A stretch of 6,639 nt of DNA from RYN-417 sp043745485 (GCA_043745485.1 JAYTSU010000020.1:1-6639); one strand, 5' to 3'. Positions 1 through 5,512 are shown, counted from the stretch's first letter. Numbers and translations: made by a program. Notes: generated by a model not told the origin, from the sequence alone.

Positions 1-444
1 AAAAATAGGGTAATTCAAAGTAATATCATTTGCAGTTATTTTCTGATTGCGCCCAACAATATGAAAGGCAGATGTTTTAATATCATTAGCTGTAACTAGG
101 TCTTTGGCTCGTACTTTATCGCGTGCAAATTCTTGGGCAGCATGGTTAGAGCCGGTATATGCGATGCCATGTTTTTCTAAGTAATCGGTTATCCAAATTT
201 TGCTGCCATAAATAGTGCCGGCACCATTATTTTTTGGAACGTATTTACATCCCATGAATGCTAAGTCTGGTTGTTTAGCAACTAATTTGTCTATGTCAGC
301 AAGACAATCAATAATAGTAATTCCTACTGTTTCATAGGCTCCTTCCAATATTGCTTTTATACCTAAAGCTGTCTTGTGGTTCATCGAACTCAAGCCGTTT
401 CTTGTAGAGCGAACTATCTCAATACGCTTTTGTATTTTTGTCAT
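1..444 (-). CDS. D-Ala-D-Ala-ligase-like ATP-grasp protein, N-terminal part only (runs off left edge)
   Basis: Reading leftwards from the ATG at 444, 148 codons are open to the window edge, so only the N-terminal part is present. Residues 93-99 (GIAYTGS), followed by an alanine-rich helix and D109-K110 with K114, match the segment of D-alanine-D-alanine ligases before the ATP-grasp domain. The fragment ends at YPIF (145-148), where the family usually has the strand leading to the first ATP-binding lysine. The N-terminus lacks the usual GGxSxE signature near residue 10; it has VRSTRNGLSSMN instead, so it is a divergent member and may not make D-Ala-D-Ala. An in-frame ATG at 453 exists, but the GAGG at 455-458 would sit only 1 nt from it and is 10 nt from the ATG at 444, so 444 is preferred. 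Family membership is fairly secure; the substrate is not. Other ATP-grasp peptide or amino-acid ligases are possible. Confidence 0.7.
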   Translation of the reverse strand, partial: MTKIQKRIEIVRSTRNGLSSMNHKTALGIKAILEGAYETVGITIIDCLADIDKLVAKQPDLAFMGCKYVPKNNGAGTIYGSKIWITDYLEKHGIAYTGSNHAAQEFARDKVRAKDLVTANDIKTSAFHIVGRNQKITANDITLNYPIF

Positions 445-454
445 AGTAAACATA

Positions 455-458
455 CCTC
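455..458 (-). promoter_or_regulatory. Shine-Dalgarno GAGG for the Ddl-like gene
   Basis: GAGG (within ACGAGGT) lies 10 nt upstream of the ATG at 444 and only 1 nt from the in-frame ATG at 453. The spacing decides in favour of the start at 444. Confidence 0.5.
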
Positions 459-562
459 GTTAGCTTGATTGTTTGCCCAGGGGAGTACTGTCAACCAGAG
501 AGATATAATTCTATAACTGAATTAAAACGATGGAGAAGGTGTAGTAACCACTTGCTCTTTAG

Positions 563-572
563 AGTATAGCAT
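563..572 (-). promoter_or_regulatory. Extended -10 promoter for the Ddl-like gene
   Basis: On the minus strand the box reads TATGCTATACT: a TG at the extended -10 position, then TATACT (5 of 6 to TATAAT) at 563-568. No good -35 hexamer stands 16-18 nt upstream, which fits an extended -10 promoter. Initiation would fall near 556, giving a leader of roughly 110 nt before the ATG at 444. The same 10 bases, ATGCTATACT, occur before the TPR gene (2715-2724). Confidence 0.45.
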
Positions 573-641
573 ACTAGGGGCTTTTATGTTGCACTTGGGA
601 TTTTAAGTCTTTTAATTGCGACTTTTAGGTATTATCATTTT

Positions 642-728
642 TTACCCGCGGTCTACCATAATGTTGTCTACTGTCTGCAGGTGTTTAATAGATTTTTCGA
701 TTTGTTCTTGATTGTAACCCATAAGCAT
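642..728 (-). CDS. Possible 28-residue reading frame just after tRNA-Tyr (doubtful)
   Basis: An ATG at 728 (or an in-frame ATG at 722) opens a 28-codon frame ending in TAA at 642-644. The product would be hydrophilic and helix-like, with glutamate, lysine and glutamine in its middle part (EQIEKSIKHLQ). It starts 5 nt beyond the CCA end of tRNA-Tyr, so any Shine-Dalgarno would have to lie inside the tRNA, and none is seen. It could be chance, a degraded gene end, or a micropeptide from the tRNA transcript tail. I do not recognise it. Confidence 0.15.
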   Translation of the reverse strand: MLMGYNQEQIEKSIKHLQTVDNIMVDRG

Positions 729-733
729 AAGCT

Positions 734-819
734 TGGTGCAGAGTGAAGGATTCGAACCTTCGAAGGCATAAGCCGAGAGATTTACAGTCTCTTGTGTTTG
801 ACCGCTTCACTAACTCTGC
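734..819 (-). tRNA. tRNA-Tyr (anticodon GUA), class II, CCA encoded
   Basis: The minus strand folds into a full cloverleaf with a long variable arm, as expected for bacterial tRNA-Tyr. The acceptor GCAGAGT pairs with ACTCTGC. The D stem is GTG/CAC, the anticodon stem is AGAGA/TCTCT around a CTGTAAA loop, and the T arm is GAAGG-TTCGAAT-CCTTC. The anticodon GTA is at 783-785. The variable arm can form a GGC/GCC stem. The discriminator is A and the CCA is encoded at 734-736. It lies 102 nt downstream of tRNA-Thr with its own candidate promoter. Confidence 0.95.
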
Positions 820-838
820 ATATTAATGTAGTTGTGTC

Positions 839-868
839 TTTATGGACTGTAACTGAGTGTTTAGTCAA
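839..868 (-). promoter_or_regulatory. Candidate promoter for tRNA-Tyr
   Basis: TTGACT (5 of 6 to the -35 consensus) at 863-868 is followed after 18 nt by CATAAA (4 of 6) at 839-844. Initiation would fall about 12-14 nt before the tRNA 5' end at 819. The -10 is weak, so co-transcription with tRNA-Thr remains possible. Confidence 0.35.
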
Positions 869-895
869 ACATATTGATCAATTTACATTTGGGGC

Positions 896-919
896 CCCCG
901 CAAAGCCTGCTTTGTGGGG
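896..919 (-). other. Strong GC-rich hairpin directly after tRNA-Thr
   Basis: Positions 896-905 pair with 910-919 over 10 bp (nine Watson-Crick pairs and one G-T) around a 4-nt loop at 906-909. In the tRNA-Thr transcript the stem begins 2 nt after the CCA. What follows is GCCCC and then AAATG, with no U-run, so it is not a classical intrinsic terminator. It may protect the 3' end, position processing, or be a U-less terminator. Confidence 0.6.
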
Positions 920-921
920 AA

Positions 922-997
922 TGGAGCCACCTGTCGGGTTCGAACCGACGACATTCAGTTTACAAAACTGACGCTCTACCAACTGAGCTAAGGCGGC
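922..997 (-). tRNA. tRNA-Thr (anticodon UGU), CCA encoded
   Basis: A complete cloverleaf on the minus strand. The acceptor GCCGCCT pairs with AGGTGGC, including one G-T pair. The D arm contains AGCTCAGTTGGTAGAGC, and the anticodon stem is TCAGT/ACTGA around TTTGTAA, placing TGT at 962-964. The T arm is GTCGG-TTCGAAC-CCGAC. The discriminator base is T (U73) and CCA is encoded at 922-924. UGU reads ACN threonine codons, chiefly ACA and ACG. The T arm is canonical, so this looks like an ordinary elongator tRNA. Confidence 0.96.
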
Positions 998-1000
998 ATT

Positions 1001-1037
1001 TATATCTGTTAAATACCGATGCATTTTAACAGATATA
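1001..1037. repeat. Perfect 13-bp inverted repeat overlapping the tRNA-Thr promoter
   Basis: Arm 1001-1013 (TATATCTGTTAAA) is exactly complementary to arm 1025-1037 across an 11-nt spacer at 1014-1024. The right arm covers most of the -10 box (1023-1028) and part of the promoter spacer. The left arm lies in the short leader ahead of the tRNA. It is AT-rich with no U-run after it, so an operator-like dyad fits better than a terminator. Confidence 0.75.
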
Positions 1038-1051
1038 TGCCGTACTTTCAA
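1023..1051 (-). promoter_or_regulatory. Promoter for tRNA-Thr (TTGAAA-17-TAAAAT with extended -10 TG)
   Basis: The -35 TTGAAA (5 of 6) is at 1046-1051 and the -10 TAAAAT (5 of 6) at 1023-1028, with the optimal 17-nt spacing. TGT precedes the -10, giving an extended -10 TG. Initiation would fall around 1016-1017, about 19 nt before the tRNA 5' end. The promoter sits in the 62-nt gap after the FemABX stop codon. Confidence 0.65.
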
Positions 1052-1059
1052 TTATTTAA

Positions 1060-2049
1060 CTAATACCATAGGCTATGGGCAAAGAGATTATAGACACGAA
1101 GCCATTGTTTCTCGGTTTTTGGCCATAATACATATCGCTTGCTCAGTGGTAATTCGAGAGCTGGCATTAGCTCCATTGTCTGCTTAGAATACGCTGTCTT
1201 GAATACATAGATACCATGCATAGAGCTTGACTTTTGGACGTCTGGTGACGGGATTCCACCTAGGTCATACATAGTTATGCCATCAGCCTTTAAACGTTTC
1301 ATAGCCTCCCACTGTATTAACCGAGCTGCCATCAGCTGTGTTTTTACTCTTGTAGAGCCACCGTCTTTATACCACGCTTTTTGCCCGCTCATTAAAATAA
1401 TAGCTCCTGACAAAACATCGCCTTCATGGGTTGCAAAGAACAACCGTAACTGATTATTTTGACTAAATTTTAGCCAGTACGCCATCGTAAACTTCATGTC
1501 CCGTATATAAAATTTGTTTCGTGCAGATGTCACTTGCATGAGTTCGTACATTTTCTTGAGATTCTTTTCTGTGGGTTCTGCTTGTTCTATAACTACGCCA
1601 GATTTTTGTGCCTGTAAAACTTCATAACGACCCCGCGATTTCAAACTCATCCAGATAACTTCCTCTGAGTTACTCAGATTAACAACAACCGTATTACGAT
1701 ACTGAATATGCTTTTTTGCTTTTTTCCAGCCTGCATCTTCTAAGCACTTTAGGAGTTCATCATCTTTTTGCTGGTCAAGTTCTAGTCTGAGGACAAATCC
1801 CTTTTTAGCATATAGATTTTTGATTTCCTGCGTATAGGCTTCTACATTTCTTGTATTTAGTCCCAAAAGTCCAGGTATATATAAAAACTTCCCCACTCCA
1901 GGTACTTGCCGCTTATACACTTCAATATCTTTTTCTAAACACAGTGCAGTAATACGTTCTGCCTTCCAGCCAAATTGTGATTTTACTGCCGCCCAAATAG
2001 GTAGTTGCATGTAATGAACCGTGTGCGTAGCTGAACTTTGTATGCCCAT
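1060..2049 (-). CDS. FemABX-family aminoacyl-tRNA-dependent peptide-bridge ligase
   Basis: This 329-residue protein resembles FemA/FemX enzymes, tandem-GNAT transferases that move an amino acid from aminoacyl-tRNA to the peptidoglycan stem peptide on the cytoplasmic side of the membrane. The N-terminal MQLPIWAAVKSQFGW (14-28) matches the usual LQS-x-W-x-FGW segment. YIPG at 57-60 matches the family YIPRGP region. YKDGGS (227-232) followed by QWEAMKRLKADGITMYDLGGI (246-266) is the family core, and GIYVFKTAYS (279-288) matches the closing GxxxFKxxFG motif. No long coiled-coil insertion is visible, so it is closer in size to FemX than to FemA or MurM. The ATG at 2049 is 4 nt after the TPR stop; a TTG at 2064 would overlap that gene by 11 nt. 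Neither start has a clear Shine-Dalgarno, suggesting translation coupled to the TPR gene. The donor amino acid and acceptor are unknown. Confidence 0.85.
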   Translation of the reverse strand: MGIQSSATHTVHYMQLPIWAAVKSQFGWKAERITALCLEKDIEVYKRQVPGVGKFLYIPGLLGLNTRNVEAYTQEIKNLYAKKGFVLRLELDQQKDDELLKCLEDAGWKKAKKHIQYRNTVVVNLSNSEEVIWMSLKSRGRYEVLQAQKSGVVIEQAEPTEKNLKKMYELMQVTSARNKFYIRDMKFTMAYWLKFSQNNQLRLFFATHEGDVLSGAIILMSGQKAWYKDGGSTRVKTQLMAARLIQWEAMKRLKADGITMYDLGGIPSPDVQKSSSMHGIYVFKTAYSKQTMELMPALELPLSKRYVLWPKTEKQWLRVYNLFAHSLWY

Positions 2050-2053
2050 TGTG

Positions 2054-2707
2054 CTAAATAACAACTTTACGTGGTCTTAAAACGCGGCGTGGTTTGCCGG
2101 CGGGCATGATGAGCTTATCGAGTTTTGATTTGATAACATCAGCTTCAGCGTGCATATTGTTTGCTTCATATGCCCGAAGTAATAAGCCAAGTGTCTCGGG
2201 GTTTGGTTCAAGTTCGGCTGCTTTTTCGAGCTCAATGATCATCAATTTTTCATTACCAAGTTTTTCTTGAACCTTAGCGTAAGCTATATGACGCGCAGCT
2301 AATGTGTTTTCAAGTCTTAGAGACATTTCGAAAGCTTGCGCTGCTTTTTCGTAATTTTCTGTTTCAAAGTAGATGAGTCCAAGATTATGAAGGCTTGAAG
2401 CACTGGGTTGTATGCTGCTGGCAATTTCAAAACAGTCTATGGCATCTTTATATTCTTTTTGTTTGGCATACAGAATACCAAGGCGGTTATAAGCTGCAGC
2501 GTTCTTTTGATCAATTTTTAGAATAGTGAGCAATGCTTTCTCTGCCCGCAAAAAACGGTTTTCACGCATACCAACTTGTGCAATATCCCAGAGTTTACCC
2601 ATACGATCACTAATACGCTGAGAAACGTTGCTTAGTTCGGTACTTTGAATCTTGGCGGTGCGATAAGCCAGGAATCCAAATCCTGCTACAAATACGAGTT
2701 CAAACAT
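2054..2707 (-). CDS. Membrane-anchored tetratricopeptide-repeat protein
   Basis: The product has 217 residues. Residues 2-15 (FELVFVAGFGFLAY) form a short hydrophobic N-terminal segment followed by R16 and K19, which suggests a membrane anchor with the rest in the cytoplasm. From about residue 39 it consists of TPR-like helical pairs, roughly 39-70, 72-103, 104-136, 137-170 and 171-200. The clearest are AYNRLGILYAKQKEYKDAIDCF (72-93) and SLHNLGLIYFETENYEKAAQAF (105-126). The tail is basic (KPRRVLRPRK, 205-214). TPRs are protein-binding scaffolds; no enzymatic motif is seen. It is followed 4 nt later by the FemABX gene, so it may help organise that enzyme at the membrane, which is inference. 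Its ATG is placed 7 nt after a TATACT box, so the mRNA may be leaderless. Confidence 0.85.
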   Translation of the reverse strand: MFELVFVAGFGFLAYRTAKIQSTELSNVSQRISDRMGKLWDIAQVGMRENRFLRAEKALLTILKIDQKNAAAYNRLGILYAKQKEYKDAIDCFEIASSIQPSASSLHNLGLIYFETENYEKAAQAFEMSLRLENTLAARHIAYAKVQEKLGNEKLMIIELEKAAELEPNPETLGLLLRAYEANNMHAEADVIKSKLDKLIMPAGKPRRVLRPRKVVI

Positions 2708-2714
2708 AGATTAT

Positions 2715-2724
2715 AGTATAGCAT
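2715..2724 (-). promoter_or_regulatory. Extended -10 promoter of the TPR-FemABX unit, probably leaderless
   Basis: ATGCTATACT on the minus strand contains TATACT at 2715-2720 preceded by an extended -10 TG. Seven bases separate it from the ATG at 2707, so a normal start distance puts the first transcribed base at or within about 1 nt of the A of the ATG. No -35 is recognisable. An overlapping perfect TATAAT (2710-2715) lies only 2 nt from the ATG and would start inside the gene. Confidence 0.5.
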
Positions 2725-2726
2725 CC

Positions 2727-3605
2727 TTAGATATTGAGAAGGAGATGATCAAGCATCAGTTTAGTATTTGCGTTGTGACTAAGCGCTTCATGTGTGTCAG
2801 CAATTGTCTGCAAGCTGTTTCGCCAACGCTCAAGCGCAATCTTATTATTCGACGTTGCTGCCTGGGTGAGCGCTGCGTAAGATATTCGTCCCAATGCATC
2901 AAGAAGTAATATTATCCCTGGCTTATCTTTACTGAAAACTTCGGTTTGAAGGATTCGCTCTCCGGCCGATTTGGCCAACAGCGATTTAGCGATTTGTACC
3001 CAGTCTTTCAACGGATGTACTGATTCTTTTGACAGCAATGAACTTAAAAGCCCAACCTGTCCCTGTGATAAGGCATAATTACGAGCAATCTCGAGCGCCG
3101 GAACACCTTGTTTAGTGAAATAATCTTTCGCCATCTCTTCTGAAACAGGCAGTATATCAATCCTTTGAACCCGAGAATAGATAGTTTCAAGCACGTCACC
3201 GTTGGCATCTGCTGTCATGATTATGCAAGTGTCATGTGGTGGTTCTTCAAGGCTTTTTAAGAACGCATTTTGGGCCTCGAAGCGCATCCTACCGGCGTCA
3301 ATTATCGTAAGTACCCTCCTGATGTTTATGCCTTCTACCTGTGGGGTGCGAAGGGTTAAAAGCTTTTGTAAGGCACGTATGTCGTCAATGGTTATGCTTT
3401 GCTCATCAGGGTCTATCAATGTGTAGTATGGATAGCTTTCAAGTTTTGTGGACTCAATGTTGAGCATAGCTGCAGCTATCTCATGTGCAATTGTTTTTTT
3501 ACCAGATCCTTCCTGCCCTATCAATATCAAGCCGTGCGACGGCTTGTTGACAAACTGTAGTAGCTGAGCCCTTGTGCGTGGATGGATAAGCAACCTATCA
3601 AACAT
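2727..3605 (-). CDS. holB: DNA polymerase III delta'-type clamp-loader subunit
   Basis: This AAA+ protein of 292 residues would be part of the clamp loader that places the sliding clamp on DNA. The Walker A motif is GQEGSGKKT at 30-38. A degenerate Walker B lies around 98-107 (VLTIIDAGRM). The clamp-loader segment AQNAFLKSLEEPP (111-123) is diagnostic, and ETIYSRVQRI (140-149) is the SRC region, with valine in place of cysteine. The four zinc-binding cysteines common in DnaX and delta' proteins are absent; the region reads YYTLIDPDEQSITIDDIRALQ, matching the conserved HPD...IR part. Length suits delta' and is short for a DnaX tau subunit. The ATG at 3605 overlaps the RluD stop by 1 nt (TAATG), implying coupled re-initiation. 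It could also be called a generic DnaX/HolB-like ATPase. Confidence 0.85.
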   Translation of the reverse strand: MFDRLLIHPRTRAQLLQFVNKPSHGLILIGQEGSGKKTIAHEIAAAMLNIESTKLESYPYYTLIDPDEQSITIDDIRALQKLLTLRTPQVEGINIRRVLTIIDAGRMRFEAQNAFLKSLEEPPHDTCIIMTADANGDVLETIYSRVQRIDILPVSEEMAKDYFTKQGVPALEIARNYALSQGQVGLLSSLLSKESVHPLKDWVQIAKSLLAKSAGERILQTEVFSKDKPGIILLLDALGRISYAALTQAATSNNKIALERWRNSLQTIADTHEALSHNANTKLMLDHLLLNI

Positions 3606-4471
3606 TATTTGTCCGTATATTTCTTAAATTCCTCTGGAATAGGAGCTATAAAGGTAACCAGCTCTTTAGAGGGCAGAGCAATAACGAGTGAATAGGCGTG
3701 TAGCATCAACCGCTCTGCTGTTTCACCGTTATACAGGCCATCACCAACAATAGGATGCTTGAGATGGCTCAAATGTACACGTAATTGATGCGTCCGGCCA
3801 GTAACTGGCTTGAGCTCCAACAGTGTATAGTTGTTATGACATGAAACTACTTTAAAATTCGTCACGGAGTCCTTGCCGCTTGGATCTACCTGAAATGTTA
3901 CTGGTTTTGCGGTATTTCGTGCAATAGGCATGTCTATCCTGCCCTCTTGAGTAGGCATACTGCCAACCACAATTGCCATGTAAGTTTTTTGAACCCTGCG
4001 GTCACTAAATTGTCGCTGAAGCCAACTCAAAGCTTCGGGGTTTTTAGCACAAACCATAACGCCGCTTGTTGCTCTGTCGAGTCGATGGACTATTCCACTC
4101 CGCTCACCTGTTAACTCTGCTACTTTTTGGCGTACAAACGAGGCAACTGATGGCTCGTCAAAATACCGTCCCCTAGCATGCGATATAACACCGGCTGGCT
4201 TGTTTACAACTAACACATCTTCGTCTTCGTATATAATCGGCAGGTCTATATCTTCAATCTTGATTTCAAGCGGCGACAGGTCAATGCGAATGCTGTCGCC
4301 AAGCCGTACCTTAATACCAGGCTTGGTAGGCTTTTCATTCAATGTGACATCATCAGATTTAAACAGCTTGTGCAGTGCTGCTCGTGGGTACGAAGGAAAA
4401 TAGTCCGCAATGAGTTTATCGGTACGTTTGCCGACCAACTCTTCTGTAACTGTAATCCACTGACGAGGCAT
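3605..4471 (-). CDS. rluD: RluD/RluC-type 23S rRNA pseudouridine synthase
   Basis: The 288-residue product matches RluA-superfamily enzymes that isomerise uridine to pseudouridine in RNA, usually 23S rRNA. An S4-type RNA-binding domain occupies about 13-66 (RTDKLIADYFPSYPRAALH onward). The catalytic domain shows VNKPAGVISH (89-98) and the signature HRLDRATSG (129-137), with the catalytic aspartate at D132. GRTHQLRVHLSHLKHPIVGD (225-244) is also present. Length is slightly below typical RluD. The ATG at 4471 overlaps the trpS stop by 1 nt and its own stop overlaps the delta' start by 1 nt, so three genes are chained by TAATG junctions. Family and active site are clear. The exact target uridines cannot be read from sequence, so rluD rather than rluC is the likely but not certain name. 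Confidence 0.9.
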   Translation of the reverse strand: MPRQWITVTEELVGKRTDKLIADYFPSYPRAALHKLFKSDDVTLNEKPTKPGIKVRLGDSIRIDLSPLEIKIEDIDLPIIYEDEDVLVVNKPAGVISHARGRYFDEPSVASFVRQKVAELTGERSGIVHRLDRATSGVMVCAKNPEALSWLQRQFSDRRVQKTYMAIVVGSMPTQEGRIDMPIARNTAKPVTFQVDPSGKDSVTNFKVVSCHNNYTLLELKPVTGRTHQLRVHLSHLKHPIVGDGLYNGETAERLMLHAYSLVIALPSKELVTFIAPIPEEFKKYTDK

Positions 4472-5499
4472 TATCGTAACCCAACGGCTTTTTGGACTTT
4501 GAGTAATGTGGCATTGGCCGATTCATTCATTAAAACTTCTGAAGTCGTAAGCTTGGCCATGAGCTTGGAGCTGTCTACCACTGCTAATTGTCCCTGTAAA
4601 CCCTGCAAGAAGCCAGTTATAGCTTCGGCGACAGCTTTCTTGAGGTCGCCGTAGGCAATTTTGCCTTCCCATTGTTTGTTTATATCTGATTGCGGACGAT
4701 TTGTAGACAGTGCTAGAAGCTGTAGTAAATTGGTAATTCCAGGCTGTTTATCCCAATCAAAACTAATATGTAATAATGAATCTGTCGTGGCGCCCATAAT
4801 CTTCTTTGCCGCCACCTCAGGTTTATCGCCTAAAAATATAACACCCTTGCCAGTATCGTCACTCTTACTCATCTTTTTTGACGGGTCCTGGAGGTCTTTA
4901 ATCCTAAGGCCTTGGTCATTACCAAAAAACTCGTGCTGCGTTTTAACCGCTTCTGGCACAGTAAACAAGGTTCCGAATCGTGTATTTAAACGTTCAGCTA
5001 TGTCACGAGTAAATTCAAGATGTTGCGACTGATCATCTCCTACCGGCACGTACGTTGCACCATACAGGAGTATGTCCGCCGCCATAAGGACAGGGTAATT
5101 AAACAGCCCCATGCTCGTTCTTTCGTCGTTAATACCTTTTGACTTATCTTTAAACTGAGTCATTCGATTCATCTCGCCAACACCAGTAAAACAGTCTAAA
5201 ATCCATGTTAATTCACTGTGAGCAGGCACATAACTTTGGCGATAAATATGTACATCCGAGTGGCTCAGTGGCAAGCCAGCAGCCACAAATATACGCAAAT
5301 TATGCATAATTTGTTCTTGTAGCAGGCTATGATCGATAGGTGTTGTAAAACTATGTAAATCCGGTATAAACATATTTACTTGGTATTCATCAGAGCGTTT
5401 TTTTGCCATATCTATTATTGGCAGTATTGCACCAAAATAATTACCTAGCGTTAAGTCGTTATTGGCTCGAATTCCCGTTAAAATAACTTGCTTGTTCAT
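4471..5499 (-). CDS. trpS: Tryptophanyl-tRNA synthetase
   Basis: This class I aminoacyl-tRNA synthetase charges tRNA-Trp in the cytoplasm. Its 342 residues match the usual bacterial size. The HIGH-type motif is TLGN (17-20), preceded by LTGIRANNDL; a threonine instead of the first histidine also occurs in bacillus-type enzymes. The KMSKS loop is intact at 209-213 within DPSKKMSKSDD. TrpRS-specific segments are present: GEMNRMTQFKDKS (108-120), NYPVLMAADILLY (134-146) and VGDDQSQHLEFTRDIAER (153-170). The C-terminus is complete. The ATG at 5499 follows TATACT by 7 nt and lies 15 nt after the upstream stop. No well-spaced Shine-Dalgarno exists (AAGG is 13 nt away), so a leaderless transcript is plausible. 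It heads a coupled run with rluD and holB. Confidence 0.97.
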   Translation of the reverse strand: MNKQVILTGIRANNDLTLGNYFGAILPIIDMAKKRSDEYQVNMFIPDLHSFTTPIDHSLLQEQIMHNLRIFVAAGLPLSHSDVHIYRQSYVPAHSELTWILDCFTGVGEMNRMTQFKDKSKGINDERTSMGLFNYPVLMAADILLYGATYVPVGDDQSQHLEFTRDIAERLNTRFGTLFTVPEAVKTQHEFFGNDQGLRIKDLQDPSKKMSKSDDTGKGVIFLGDKPEVAAKKIMGATTDSLLHISFDWDKQPGITNLLQLLALSTNRPQSDINKQWEGKIAYGDLKKAVAEAITGFLQGLQGQLAVVDSSKLMAKLTTSEVLMNESANATLLKVQKAVGLR

Positions 5500-5506
5500 T
5501 AAATAC

Positions 5507-5512
5507 AGTATA
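5507..5512 (-). promoter_or_regulatory. -10 box TATACT of trpS, probably leaderless
   Basis: TATACT (5 of 6 to consensus) is followed by exactly 7 nt and then the ATG at 5499, the same geometry as at the TPR gene. No -35 is visible 16-18 nt upstream, and unlike the other two boxes it lacks an extended TG. Read-through from the upstream LLM unit is an alternative. Confidence 0.4.

Larger units (their letters stand above)
445..733. other. Intergenic region between tRNA-Tyr and the Ddl-like gene
   Basis: This 289-nt gap is the longest in the window. It holds the extended -10 box at 563-572 and the ribosome binding site at 455-458. It also holds one small minus-strand reading frame (642-728) and a weak 5-bp stem (AAGTC/GACTT) around 604-625. 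I see no convincing intrinsic terminator for tRNA-Tyr, no tRNA or riboswitch, and no plus-strand gene. Confidence 0.6.

Noticed and set aside
489..494. Perfect TTGACA on the minus strand upstream of the Ddl-like gene
   Set aside because: At 17-nt spacing the -10 position holds CAATCA, a poor match, and 16 or 18 nt are no better. The extended -10 box at 563-572 is the better promoter candidate.
604..625. AAGTC/GACTT stem as a terminator after tRNA-Tyr
   Set aside because: The stem is only 5 bp with a 10-nt AT-rich loop and no U-run follows it on the minus strand.
2050..2064. TTG at 2064 as the start of the FemABX gene
   Set aside because: It would overlap the TPR gene by 11 nt and has no better ribosome binding site, while an ATG lies 4 nt after the TPR stop and the conserved N-terminal motif begins well after it.
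2710..2715. Perfect TATAAT before the TPR gene as its -10
   Set aside because: It is only 2 nt from the ATG, so transcription would begin inside the gene. The overlapping TATACT with an extended TG gives a consistent start.
3202..3426. Plus-strand open frame inside the delta' gene
   Set aside because: It lies fully inside a well-supported minus-strand gene and shows no protein-family pattern or ribosome binding site; it is an antisense shadow.
4200..4654. Two overlapping plus-strand open frames across the RluD-trpS junction
   Set aside because: Both are antisense to strongly conserved genes and have low-complexity, serine- or cysteine-rich translations typical of shadows.
4661..5032. Plus-strand open frame of 123 codons inside trpS
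   Set aside because: It is antisense to the KMSKS half of trpS and its translation has no recognisable domain.
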